From Gaertneriomyces semiglobifer (Eukaryota; Chytridiomycota; Chytridiomycetes; Spizellomycetales; Spizellomycetaceae): 64,000 nt of DNA. Below, one piece after another: positions 11,636-22,864 of the stretch. Location of the stretch: the NCBI GenBank assembly GCA_025558075.1, contig JAHLKF010000015.1:401109-465108 (forward strand), in the 5' to 3' direction. The notes below the pieces were generated by a model. It was not told where the DNA came from. It worked only from the letters and a program-made list of their open reading frames with translations, and made no database searches. The translations under genes were made by a program, and so were the position numbers. Numbering within the stretch: the first letter of the stretch is position 1; each line of letters begins with the position of its first letter.

Positions 11636-12972
11636 CTAGCGCGCTTTTCGTCCACTGTTTCCTTTCAGCCTTTGCTGTAAGCGTTTCAGACGATCGTCCT
11701 GGGGCCGCTTTCCACTCGGTGTTGACTCGCCGCTCGCAACAAACACCCTTTGTGCAGGCAATGCCGTAAATGCTTGCGCAACTGGCATGGGTATTCTCGT
11801 TCGCGTTTCTGAAGCAGGCATTTCCATCAATCGCCTAATTTCACCAGTAGACTCTGTCGGAATCAGCTTGTGATCACGGTAGTTGTTGCTCCGGTGAAGG
11901 ATCGGTCGCATCCATTTGTCTACATTTCCATTCAGCCATTGATGAAGAAAGAGTCTCATACGTCTCACTGATACTCACCGACAAGTTGAGTTGCAGTTTT
12001 GCGCACTTCCGGAGTGACCCGGTCGCACTTGGAGTAGAAATTGACAATTCGACCGAGTAAACTTGAACGTAAGTATTCGGTCGTGATAGGCATCTAGGGT
12101 CACCCTGTTAACGATTCGAACAACGGGAGGTGATCTGCTGGACATAGCAGTACCTTTGCAAGAACCTCGAAGAGTTGCAGCTGGATGTCCAAACTGGGCA
12201 GTGATGCATCGGGCAAGGGCTCCAACCTAGACGATTTCAACTTAAGGTAATGATCTCGACGTTTACTTAAGCGATATTCGGACACATACCACATCTTGAT
12301 TCCTTCCAGAATGTTGCCATCCAGCATTTGATCAAACAAATGATCGCGTTGAAGATGTGGCATGACGACGGGCAGCATTTTCAGCCGCGCGACAGCCGGT
12401 TGTTTCTTTTTGTTTAGCTCTTGATCTTTGAAAAATGCATCCTTCATGCCGTCCACCATTTGCGCAATAAACTCATCCATATCCGCATCGTCAGTCTGAC
12501 GTTTTATTCGCTTCGGTTTTATCCTATTTAGTGCCTCTTCAACATCCCTTTTTGCTTCCTCTCGCTTTCTTGATTCAGGACTCAACGAACGTTCTCTTGT
12601 CTCTGCATCATCCCCACTTTGTTCATCCCCGGAGGCCCGTCTTCGCGGCGCCCTCGCAGACTTAGCTCGTTTCTTTCTACTGGCCTCATTCGCCGATAGC
12701 AGCTCCTTGGGTATTTCTCTCGGTTTGTCCTTCTTTTTGAATGACGGGAGTTGTATTTCCTTGTCATCCTCCTGCTCCGAAAGGTCGACATCCAAGTCGG
12801 ACAAATTATCGTCGGACCCGGAGCCACCAAAGATCTCTTCAAATGTATGATCCATTTCTGAACCTGTTGCTGCTGCGGCCTCTGATGGAACTGCCTCCAC
12901 ACAGTTCTGTCTCGAGTATACTTGCGTTCGCTGCAAACCCACAGCAACGTTCAAGGCTTCAAGCTCAACCAT
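11636..12972 (-). CDS. IWS1: Transcription elongation factor Spn1/Iws1
   Basis: Binds Spt6 and RNA polymerase II during elongation and mRNA export. Four exons are inferred (12290-12972, 12154-12226, 11979-12093, 11636-11919; 384 aa). The N-terminal half is acidic and then Lys/Arg-rich, typical of the disordered region. The conserved core has DGMKDAFFKDQELNKKKQPAV, LKMLPVVMPHLQ, LEPLPDASLPSL (regenerated only by splicing) and VDKWMRPIL. Yeast and human cores show the same order (LEPLPDGSLP and SRPIF). The start at 12972 overlaps the INTS7 side; a second in-frame Met (MDHTFEEIFGG) near 12855 is an equally good start and would leave more promoter. Introns are short (about 58-63 nt). Confidence 0.92.
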
Positions 12973-13109
12973 GGATCACGTGACTCTCAAGGTTCTCGCG
13001 TTCGCAGATTCGCTGCGTTTGAAGCCAAAGTTCAAAACAGGTGAAATCTGTAAGGAAGGCAGTAGGCCATCGGAGACGGCGTTCCGAATCGCCTCCTTGT
13101 CGCTCTGTA

Positions 13110-16100
13110 ATGCTGTCAGAGAAGTTGGGCTTTGGCCTCTCTGATGAGGGCTTCAAAGAACTTGTTGCTCTCGATAAACAGTTTAAGACTGCCCCTGCTG
13201 TTGGTGCTCCATCAGAAGCAGGAGTTCGCACCCGTGCTGTCCTTAATTTCATCAGCTTCTTCCAAAGGCACCGGTTTCATGATGATCTTGTAACCTCTGG
13301 TAGGCTTCCCCGCTTTGCGCGTGCAGGTGCTTTCTTTCTAACAGGAAAGCATGCCGCTCCACAGGATTTTTAAAACTCGCCGAGTATTGGAGAACGAGGT
13401 TCGTTTACTGAGCTTGATGAAGCAAACCTTGTCTTCAACCTCGTTCTTACAACGGAAGCATTTCTTGGGATACCGTCGGACTTATAGCGAAAATATCATT
13501 CGTCAAGCAATATTTAAGGTCTTCGCCCATAGTTGCCACATATTGTGGCGGATTACCAGCGCAGATGAGTTTTTCCGAAGGATCATGGTAACTCTGACTA
13601 GTAATGACCCAGAGGCGCGTGCAATGACCTTACGGTATGCTAATTCGTGCCGCCTGTCGAACCTGCGTTTCCTCTTGCTCAATGACCCTTGACCAGACTT
13701 ATTGCCTTTACTGCTGAGATCGGAGCTGAGAGGGTGGAAGTCCATTGGAGGTGGGTAACAAACGTTCCTTTATTGCCGGTTACATTGAACGTTTCCTAAT
13801 GCATAGCATCTTTCAGGATACGGCTAGCGCTTGACTCCCGCATATCGACTGAGCTGTTCGCTGCGTTATCTGCATGCGACGCTTTCACGCGAAGATCTTC
13901 AAAGTTCAGCAAGTACGTGGCTCATCGCCTTGCCGATCTTTTGAAAGGTGGGTGACGGAAGGTTTAGTAACCATGTGCCAAAACGTCGCTCATGCCCGGT
14001 TATAGAACACCGTCACGATATCGATGTGTTGTTACGTGTAGTGAATATTTACAGGCACATGTGGCATACATCTGCCCTGGTTGAAACGGTATGAAACCGT
14101 CCTTTGCCAGAACACTGTCGCTCGCAAGCGCCAACGCATCCCTTACTCTATAGGCTCACCAAGTGCTTTTAACGCATCTTGAAGATGCAATCTCAAACCT
14201 GCATACCGCACACATTCTCCGCAGTTTAACGTGGTTGACCCTAAAATCACAACACAACATGGAAAAACTCGTCAAACTCCTTGTACAGATTGCGACGGCT
14301 GAAGTGGATGAGATGGTAATCTCCGTGGCCTTAGACATGCTCGGCAGCTTGGCAGGTGCTATTGTTGGATTTGAGGCCCAAGAGTTTCTAGTGGGTATTT
14401 TCGTTCGTACTTGGCGCGATTGGTGATTACTGACACGAATGTCACCGTCCAGTCCATTCTCACGCTCAACACAAAGCATCAGCGCCTTCGCCGCAAAGCG
14501 CTGTCGGTCACCTTACGGTTGACTAAACATGAGGGCTTAGTAACCGATGTACTTCGGTGCAACCAGTTGGATCGTATAAAAGAGGCTCTTTGGACAGACT
14601 TGCATGCGGATGATGATGGTGTAAACATCGCTGGTGCGAAAGTGATGCGATTCCTCAGGGACGTCGCTGAGTTAATTAGTGTGTCTTTCGTTTCCGGTAC
14701 GTAGTCGTGCTTAATCACGTTGGTGTGGGTGCTCATTTCTTTTTCAGAAGGCGAACTACTAGGCGCTGTCCTGGAAATCGCGCAGCAAAATCATGCATCG
14801 CCATCGCAGAATAAGGTACTTTGTATACTTGACTGCCCATTTGCGAACACTGTATTCATTCTTTTGGCAGCTTCCGCAATGGTTATTGACCGCAGTTATC
14901 CTCACGGCGCCAAATGTACCGGACTCTATCTGTGAATCTCTGTGGGCAAGACCACCAGGCATGTACCTCAGCCTAAGCTTGACAGTTCGGCTTCGTCTTG
15001 AATAACACGGCACTAGCATTCAAAAGGGCGATCTCGATGTGGCTATGCCACGCTTCATTCAGCGATGTCATGGTTGGCGTCCAACGGCATCTAGGGCGAA
15101 TGGAGCCGGATACTATTGTAAGTCTTTGCCGACGAGGTGCCGCGCCACAAAAGCTGATGCTAATGACAGACGAACAGCTAGCGTGCGTGGTACGCTTATT
15201 GGATTCCTCGTCAAGTGAAAGTGAAAGGTCGATTATTCAGAATTACATTCCTGAAATTCTCAGACATCTTTGTACATTTGATGAGGGGCCTTGGCTCGTG
15301 TACAAAGTCGTCAGAGGTGCTATGTGCAAGGGCGAGTTCTCCTCATCTTTGGCTGGGCTTCGATTGCTGGAAACAAAGGTACGATGAGCTCCAGATTGCA
15401 CCGTCAACGCGTCGCAAATAATTCTATTCTAGGTAATTTCAGCAGCCGCTGCCTGCTGGCTGCAGCTCTTGCACCATGTGAATGCAGCTGCCTTGCTTTG
15501 GAAGGCAGGATCAACCCAACAGTGCGCAGAGAGTTTAAACTGTTGTATGGATTTGGCTAAAGTAAGCATGGATAGTAAGTTCCACTTTCGCGTTGACATC
15601 TAGCTCATTTGTCTATCCAGCTATTGCGTACTCTCTCAACAACACCGCGACATTTTGTCCAACGACTATTGGCGCTGCACCATCGCGCCATTCCCCTCTT
15701 GCATAACTCAACCGAACTGGGGGACGCAGCATCGCTTTTTGCAGATGACTTGAAAGCGTGTGCAAGAGACTATGATCTGCTCGCATATAGTTTTGCCGAC
15801 ATCGATGCAGAAAGCATTGAGACACTACGCCGTTGGGCCAAAATGCTGAGAGAAAGTGCAAGTTCGAAAGGCCCAACCGTGCTTAAAAGCAATGCAGAAA
15901 CCAGAAACGTCATAAGCCCGCCATTTATCCCAGCTTACTTTTTCGTTCATCGGCCGCGGTGTGAACTCAAGGTACAATGGCCTTATTTTATTACCGATTG
16001 CTCCTCGTAGGAACGTCACTCATAGTTACATGCAGGTGTCTATGACTCCACAGTGGGTTGACTGGCGCGACATTGACAATGTAGACGGCTTTGAGCTGTG

Positions 16101-16481
16101 CCTTACAGGCACCATTCAAAGACGAGATGGTTGGAAATTCCCAGAGGGTAGGAGACTCAAAGGCGTGGAAATTGGCGTAGAGGTATTACCGTTTCAACAC
16201 GCCACGCACAAGAGAAAGGTAATATCAGCACGTTCCACGTCACTACTCACCGGACCATGGTCTAACTCTTTAGTTTGCAGTTGGGCACCCAGAGAACGGA
16301 ACTATTGCCCTGTGAGGATTTGAACGCCGGGGAGTTTAGTTGGAAAACAAATGTGGCATTTGCGGACCCGGATGAAACTGGAGTTCATGACATCATCGTA
16401 CGAGTGTCCTGGAGGTTAATTGATACCAGGGACGTTCGATGGGGTTTGAGAGAAAGGCGATTGCTGGTTCGTCTTTTCTGA
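13110..16481 (+). CDS. INTS7: Integrator complex subunit 7
   Basis: Part of Integrator, the RNA polymerase II-associated endonuclease/phosphatase complex that attenuates transcription and processes snRNA 3' ends. It reads as many short exons. The N-terminal armadillo-like region matches human INTS7 in order: LVALDKQFKT, then RTRAVLNFISFFQRHRF, then GFLKLAEYWRTSENIIRQA, KVFAHSCHILWRI and DEFFRRIMVTLTSNDPEARA. The next exons give IRLALDSRISTELFAALSACD. The C-terminal exon ends VRVSWRLIDTRDVRWGLRERR. Exon 1 is 13110-13299; later introns sit near 13300-13365, 13400-13483, 13635-13697 and 13750-13816. A few internal joins around 13950-14150 and 14700-15400 are unresolved, so the full protein length is not certain. 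An upstream ATG at 12971 could add a 5' exon. Confidence 0.82.
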
Positions 16482-16768
16482 GAATGCGCTTAAATGCTGG
16501 CACACTGCAATCTCGAAGGTGAATGGCCGGCATTGTTGCCAAGGGAAACGTCTGCTCATCTTGCAAAACCTTGGTATATGGCAATCGCGGACAACGTATT
16601 AAAGGTATCCAGGCGTGATGTGATACGGCATTGCGACCACGAAAGTCTCTTTGGAGGATTATGGAACATATACATATATACGGAGAGGAAGTCGCCGAAG
16701 GCCAAGACATAAACGTAACCGAGGTCCCAAAGATGTCACCGGGAGTTTTGATGCACGCCATGGAATTG

Positions 16769-18160
16769 TCATGCAAGAGCTTTCCTCAGGCTCCTCAAGG
16801 CCAAGGTGGGGTCAAGCTCAATGTCATCCGATAAGAAGAGATTTTGTAAGGATGAGCTGAGTTTGGAACACTTTCGCAAGTCCAGAGATCGAAGGCCTGG
16901 ACATGCGTCCGCAATGAATCGTGGTACATCTTCTGTTACCCATTCGCAGCCTCTCAAATCAAAAGATACCAGCTTCGGACAGTTCTCTACGAGATGCTTT
17001 ATTGCATCCAAAGCAGTAATTGGAATCAATGTGAAATACGAGGGTGGGGTATATTGCAAAGCCGATGCGTATTCGCGAATCTCTTTGATGTAGGTATCTG
17101 GTAGAATAGGACAGTTCGACAGCGCTATGTGTCGGAGATCCGGACATCGTTCTGAGAGCTGAATCAAGGTGGACGACTGAACAATCATAGGAGGTGGCCC
17201 GGACGCAAATGGGTCTGGCTGTGTCAGAAAGCGTTCAGGGCGTCGGTTATGGTTCTGCGACCCAGGAACGGTAGAATAACCATCGGAGTTCGCGGTAGGT
17301 TGCAACCACGGGAGAAGATGGGGATGCTGAACTCCATGCGAAACCGATGTATGACCTGTCGACCCCGCCACCGGACTCAATGCTGCTGGCGTTGATGTCA
17401 CTTCAGCAGCCGCGTCGCCCATTAACACTGCAATGAAATGTGAAACCGCTTGATTCCAATTATTGTTGTTGAGCGCTCCTGTCGGCGGTCCTTGTTGGTG
17501 CGCTTGAATGTTACTGATCTGCTGGACATGGATTTGATTGGGCGTATCTCCGTCATCCGACTGTACGGTGCTGCCAGTCGAGGTGGTTTCCGGCAGAATG
17601 GACGTGTGGAACTCTTGGCTTAACCCCCCATTTCTCCGAAGAGCGAATCCCACCTCATTTGTGATTCTGAGATTGTACTGAGGCACGACTGTGGGTAACC
17701 CAGCACCAGCGTGCCCGTGATATTCAAGTATTGAAAGGTCCACCATTTGAACATACTGCCCCAATAATCGAGTATTCTTCTTTCGTATAAGAGTTTGAAT
17801 TAACTGGGCCCAACTAAACGTGCGTCGCAGCCGTATATGTCGGTAAAGCAAAGGCGTTGCGCATATGTTAAATGACCGGCATACCTGCGTCAGTCTGTGC
17901 AAGGTATTCTGATCATTAAGGTAGCAGAACACCATGCTAATCAACTCGTGCGGTAGCGCAGAGATTGGACTCGCGGCAATCCGTCTTAATCTAACCGACT
18001 CTGAAATCCTTTCCTGCATACATATCTGTTCCAAAAGCGGTGTTGGGCTGTGTAGGCGAGGCTCTTTCCTGGTCTGTTGATTCTGACATTCAGCCAGCGA
18101 TGGAGCCTCGCTGATAGCAAGAAGATCCTCTGACGGTCGTTTTCTCGGGGAGCTCTTCAT
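16769..18160 (-). CDS. F-box / leucine-rich repeat protein
   Basis: Probable substrate receptor of an SCF ubiquitin ligase. Single uninterrupted frame of 463 aa from the ATG at 18160; the frame stays open a little further upstream without an ATG. The F-box is near residues 55-95 (ISALPHELISMVFCYL, then LTQVCRSFNICATPLLYRHI). A long low-complexity insert follows (about residues 160-290, rich in Gln, Asn, Ser, Thr, His). The C-terminal part has leucine-rich repeats of the amn1/cysteine-containing type: RCPDLRHIALSNCPILPD, CPKLVSFDLRGCEWVTED and CPGLRSLDLRKCSKL. The target is unknown. It converges on INTS7 with 287 bp between stops. Confidence 0.9.
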   Translation of the reverse strand: MKSSPRKRPSEDLLAISEAPSLAECQNQQTRKEPRLHSPTPLLEQICMQERISESVRLRRIAASPISALPHELISMVFCYLNDQNTLHRLTQVCRSFNICATPLLYRHIRLRRTFSWAQLIQTLIRKKNTRLLGQYVQMVDLSILEYHGHAGAGLPTVVPQYNLRITNEVGFALRRNGGLSQEFHTSILPETTSTGSTVQSDDGDTPNQIHVQQISNIQAHQQGPPTGALNNNNWNQAVSHFIAVLMGDAAAEVTSTPAALSPVAGSTGHTSVSHGVQHPHLLPWLQPTANSDGYSTVPGSQNHNRRPERFLTQPDPFASGPPPMIVQSSTLIQLSERCPDLRHIALSNCPILPDTYIKEIREYASALQYTPPSYFTLIPITALDAIKHLVENCPKLVSFDLRGCEWVTEDVPRFIADACPGLRSLDLRKCSKLSSSLQNLFLSDDIELDPTLALRSLRKALA

Positions 18161-18874
18161 TCCTCCTGAAGAGCTATGCTTTCGCACTGTGTTCTCGCGA
18201 TATTTTAGGAAAGCCTTTGTATCAACTCACAGAGGCTTCCTCCTAAGAGCGGCCCCCGACTGCTCCTGTTAGAAGAAAGTAGTGTGCTACTCGCTGTCCT
18301 GTTTCGCTGTTTCCTCTGCTGTGCTGTTGGTGGGCAATTAGTGGGAAAAAAGCACTGCTGACAGGCTGATGAAAGGCGTTCGTTCCATTGGCGAGCTGCG
18401 CAGTCGAGTGTTTAGGGTTTTAACCCTGCCGCTTGGCGGAGCGCGTTTTGGACTTACGTCACGGCCGAGTTCTACGCGTCACTGTTTGCTCGCCCTCGCG
18501 TTCACAGGAAGCTCATCAACCAAGGCCGCCGTGTGTAAGCAAAGGATCACCGATACTTGCCGGCGCATGAGTGAGTTGAGTGAATCTGCATCACGGCGGG
18601 GCTTTCCATTTTGAAAGGCCACAATCATGAATCTAAATGGCTGCCTGGTATCGCTGATGTCATGCGCAAGATGGATGGAAATGCCACCAATCCACTAGTA
18701 CTAGGCCGGGCGAAGCCACATCAACAAACAACGTTGTGGGTGTGGGGTCGAATGTCGGGTATAAAAGGAGACTGAACGACATCCGCCTGCTCCACACAAA
18801 GCAATCTACTTCTGATACTGTGAAACGTATATAGCTCCGACACTAGCACGATATTTTTGATTACAAGATACACA
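18161..18874. other. Intergenic between F-box and small mitochondrial-type gene
   Basis: Divergent promoter region of about 710 bp. No coding signal is recognised; a TATA box lies near the right end. Confidence 0.4.
18760..18768 (+). promoter_or_regulatory. TATA box
   Basis: TATAAAAGG lies 115 bp upstream of the ATG at 18875. It is a near-perfect TATA consensus at a suitable distance. Confidence 0.55.
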
Positions 18875-19344
18875 ATGAACACACTCGCCCGTCTTCGTAT
18901 TTCCAGTCTCCGTACTTCCACAATCCGCATACCAAGTCGGTGTATGGCCACTGTTAGAGGCAGTCATATGAGCAATAATGACCCGGCCGCAACGGAAGAA
19001 GCAAAGAAGAAGTCTATGCAACGTGAGTGCACGCGATCGCCCAGAGCATGCTATTTGGCATCAAATTCCTCATAGTTTTCTTCTACATGTACAGGGTCAC
19101 CGAAATTGGATACCTCTACTCATTTCAACAAAGATGGTGGTTGGACAGAAGAAATTGCGTCCGCTTCCGAGGCTGCGGTGAGTAATGACAATCGGTAATT
19201 TGACCCAGAACGCCAGCTAATTAAGCTGGTGATCAGGTAAAAGCGGATCGGGGACACCACACCAAGCCGGGGGAAGATGACTTGATGAAATTGCAAAAGG
19301 AATCAGCAACCATCATGGCTAAAAAGCACAAAAGCAGCAAGTAG
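18875..19344 (+). CDS. Small protein with mitochondrial-type presequence, unrecognised
   Basis: Three exons (18875-19022, 19095-19177, 19237-19344) join in frame to give 112 aa. The first 25 residues are rich in Arg, Ser, Leu and Ile with no acidic residue (MNTLARLRISSLRTSTIRIP), as expected for a matrix-targeting presequence. The rest is hydrophilic, with THFNKDGGWTEEIASASEAAVKADRG in the middle and a Lys-rich C-terminus. I do not recognise a family with known function. The NKDG...E..A..EA.VKADRG pattern resembles short fungal stress-type mitochondrial proteins, but this is an impression only. Clean splicing and a TATA box upstream support a real gene. Confidence 0.7.
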
Positions 19345-19597
19345 AACAGAAGAATCGCCAACATTATCGTGAAGTCAACATGATTGCGAACGTTTTGGGG
19401 TCGGCAATTTCCGTGTAAATATCATTACAAAATCATTTACCCTTGACATGACACGAGAGAAGAGAGACCTTTGCCCGCCTGATGGATAGTGCAGACGCGA
19501 TGGTACATAGGTGTGGTCAAAGACCGTTGCAAACCATACCAATACAATGGCCGCCATGTTGATCACACTACCATTGCCCACTCAATCGTCCGATTAT

Positions 19598-20622
19598 TCA
19601 TTTTCCGGTTATGTCGATGCACTCGTCCGTCCCAGGATATACAGGCAGATCCAGTTGATACTTCTCTATCATGGCAGGTGGAACGAAACGTCCTCCCAGA
19701 TAATGCTTACCCCTGAAATGCTTCGCGGCAGGTTTCGGAGCAGTGAGGGAAATCAACATGGATGGCTGAAGACTTGAGCTGCCGGTGGGGCCAGTTTCAA
19801 CATCCCAACCACTAGGGATGTCGATAGATGCAATGGGTATGGCAATACTGGACAAGGTCTAGCATGGAGCGTAAGTTTTTCTGACGAGCATTCATGCTCA
19901 ACCGGCGGGGTTCGGCTTTGGCACTCACCTGAATAACTGTATCAAACGGAGGTCGAAGGGTTCCTTGGAAGCTAAAGCCTTCTCACGAATGGCGGTGAGT
20001 GCACGTCCGGGTCATTCTGGGTAATTAACATACCGAATAATGCATCCACAATGACATCGACCTCACTTTTCAATTGTGCTTCGAGATCTTCAACAAAGAT
20101 AATGTTCAAGTTCTTGAGCTGTGTTGTTAAGCCCTGACTGGAAGGTTATTTCCATTTAAATGCCCGGTGACAACCGAGAAGTGAGGTGCACCTTATACAG
20201 CGGTTTGTCCGTCCTTTTCGGGTAATAAATCGTCGGTCGGTATCCAAAATGGAAGAGATGCCTGGCGGCTACCTAATGTTATGCAGAGCACACTCAATCT
20301 GACATATGCATTATCGAAAAACAGCAGCACCCAATATACCAATCCATCTCCGCCGTTATTTCCTGGACCAACACAGATCAGTACTCTTGGATACCGATCT
20401 CTGGAATACACTTTGGCTATGGCTTGAGCACAACTCAACCCAGCAAGCTCCATCAACTGTGCCAGTGATTACCACACGATCGTAATGACGACGTTGCTTG
20501 AGGTGGTGCCTTACCTGGTCAACGGAAAAGCCGCCTTCGGGTCCCATAAGCTCAGCATCTATTCGTTGAGCAAGTGTTTGCCCAATGAACTTACAGGTTC
20601 TGCTCAGCCCTAGGATGAACAT
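19598..20622 (-). CDS. NAXE: NAD(P)H-hydrate epimerase (YjeF_N / AIBP family)
   Basis: Epimerises damaged (R)-NAD(P)HX so that the dehydratase can repair it. About six exons are inferred. Exon 1 (20515-20622) encodes the start [20 protein letters not shown] and GGFSVDQ. The second continues [17 protein letters not shown] and the nucleotide-binding signature [10 protein letters not shown]. Later exons give [22 protein letters not shown] (catalytic Asp region), [16 protein letters not shown] and [13 protein letters not shown], all diagnostic. It ends [21 protein letters not shown]. There is no clear presequence. Mitochondrial versus cytosolic location cannot be decided. It is divergent from the LIM gene. 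Confidence 0.92.
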
Positions 20623-21049
20623 GAAAGTGACGTCCTTCTCTTACCTTAACTCCACGCACTGCCATCCTTCAGAACTATCCTGCATAAGCATAAAGTTGGC
20701 GAAGACGCGTGTGTGTAAGAGGACGAGACCCTGTTGGACATTTATCCGATTTACAGGCAAGAGTTTTTCGAACTCGAACTCAAAGTTCGATGCTGCTAAC
20801 ATCGCACCCAAAGGCGCCTTGTGTGGCTCGGTTAGGCATGTACACTACCCTATTTGTAGACGAGCGTTTCCAGAAATAAAATCGTTGATTCTAATTCCAG
20901 TTCAACAAGACGCGAGAGAACGCGCCGAGTATAAAAGACGAGCTTTCACCGGAGTGAAACTGTCTAGGACCTGCGATTGCGCGCGGTTGAGAGCTGGTGA
21001 TTCGCGGTGTCGTATCAAGGCAACCTCTGAACAACGTTCGGCATCCGAT

Positions 21050-22113
21050 ATGTCTACAGTTCAAGCTCGTCTCCAGTATTTCAACTCCCTCAGCGGGAGC
21101 CAAACTTCTCTCCAAAATCCTTCTGTAACTTCGTCGCGTACGTCGTTGCACGCACCGCGAGCTTCGCATCGCTCTTCTCAAGATAATGTCACCGCGAACG
21201 TCACGCGGTCTGCGGAGAACGTCAATAACGGGGAGGATGCGGGGTTGCCCCGCAATGTCAGTGTGCAGGAACGCATCAAGCGATATGGCTCAATGGGAAG
21301 TGTGAACAACTCCTACACAAGCTCTTCTGCACGAATGACGCCTGCATCGTCTACTGGTGCCTTGGCAGATATAAAGGGGCGCTTGACGACTTCCGGGACG
21401 ACGGTTCGTGCCGAAAAGGAACCTACTGAGAGCTTGAGTAGAAGAACTAGCGATGCCCGCATACCAGCAGTCTCCTCCGAAAAGAACTCGAATCAGACGA
21501 GCCAAGATGATTTAAATCATGTACGGGCGATTGATGATGAATTGGCCACCCCTGGAAAGCTTGTCGCTTCTAGAAAGGGTTCGAAGCAGTCTAGCCAGGT
21601 CGACCTCAGCCGTACTGATGCCAGTGACGATAAATCCGCCAACGCTGGCAGGCTAGCGGACCGATTAGCTGCCTATCGTGCAGCGACTGTCAACGGGCCG
21701 AGCTCCACCCCTGTGGTGAACAAAGCATTATTAAATCGGCAAAATACGGTCGCTACCACAACGCCAACATCGAAGTTTGGAGCGACGAACAAATGCAATG
21801 GCTGTGGAAAAACAGGTGAGAACGTTGCTTAAAATGAGCGATGCAAGTTGGGCTGTTATTAACTAGTCTTCCGTTAGTTTATGCTATGGAGCAAGTAGTC
21901 ATTGACTCAAATGTCTTCCACAAATCATGTTTGAAGTGCGCTCATTGCAAAAGCACCTTAAAGATGGGTAATCTTGCTTCGATGAATGGGGAGTATTATT
22001 GTAAGCCACACTTCAAACAACTGTTCAAGTTGAAAGGAAACTATTCCGAAGGCTTTGGTCACGAAGACCATAAGAAGCAGTGGTTGAATAAGGAGGACAA
22101 TACGGCTGCGTAA
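21050..22113 (+). CDS. Single-LIM-domain protein with long Ser/Thr-rich N-terminus
   Basis: Two exons, 21050-21815 and 21878-22113 (333 aa). The first 250 residues are low-complexity, rich in Ser, Thr, Asn and Asp, and contain two near-repeats ([15 protein letters not shown] and [15 protein letters not shown]). The C-terminal LIM zinc module spans the splice site and has all eight ligands in order: [19 protein letters not shown], and [11 protein letters not shown]. The LIM resembles those of LASP, EPLIN and CRP-type actin-associated proteins, so a cytoskeletal role is likely (inference). The frame is open upstream to 20585 but overlaps NAXE; the start at 21050 is chosen because sequence before it lacks protein-like character. 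Confidence 0.85.
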
Positions 22114-22864
22114 ACTGGCTGACGCGAGAAGTTCGTTGTATGAACGTGGAGAGGGGACGGAGAATGAGCGTTGTGGCAGGGTCTTTGCTAGCTTTCTTAA
22201 ATTATACCCGGCATGTGTTGTATTCCTCGATGCCCTATAGTTATTTTGCACTTGACTTCTTATGAGCGCGTTGTCGGAGCTTACATCATCCCACGCGTGA
22301 TTTGTCCAAATGCGGCAGATGAGGGTCTTGATCAATAAGCTTCCTTTGCGCGGGACACAAAGGGCCCGCTAACGAACTTTGGCTGGTCTGGTTTTTGTCG
22401 CCCAGTCGAAGAAAAGGGGGCAACATCAGCAACAACAACGACGACGGCGGCGACGACGACGACGGAGACGATAGAGCAGAAGCACCAGAAGGAGAGCAGA
22501 CGGAAGGAAAATCTTGCTGGGTTATTATCGGGGATTGTTATTTGGAGATTCGCCAAACGGGTGTGATTGATATCTTGCCGTTCTTGCCGTTCGACGGTTA
22601 CTGTCCGGCGACCGACCGCTACAGCTCCTTACGCATATCGAAGCTCGAAAACATAGTCAGCTAACGAAGCTTGCGAGAGACACGCGAAGCACTTTTCTCA
22701 GCTGGAATCCAGAGGAACCACTGCCGGCGACCATTTATAGGTGCGTAAGGTTTCTGGCGGGCTCGGCTCGAAGGAGGAGCCTAACCCACTTTCTCGGCAG
22801 ACTGAATACCGTTGGCGCATCATTTTATCGTATTGTCGACTCGAATCTTGTAGGCGAACCAGCA
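22114..22864. other. Intergenic upstream of Ras gene
   Basis: 750 bp of non-coding sequence between two same-strand genes. It contains a CAA/CGA trinucleotide tract (listed separately). Confidence 0.4.
22428..22470 (+). repeat. CAA/CGA trinucleotide-rich tract
   Basis: Imperfect run of CAA, CGA, CGG and GAC triplets (AGCAACAACAACGACGACGG and onward). A similar tract lies upstream of eIF3c at 24631-24667. Both probably lie in 5' leaders. Confidence 0.6.

Noticed and set aside
11920..11978. Apparent frameshift in Spn1 near VTPEVRKTATQLV
   Set aside because: A normal intron ending at AATGTAG joins QLV to DKWMRPIL and restores the conserved motif.
20585..21049. Upstream extension of the LIM protein frame
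   Set aside because: Overlaps the start exon of NAXE on the other strand and lacks protein-like composition; the ATG at 21050 is preferred.
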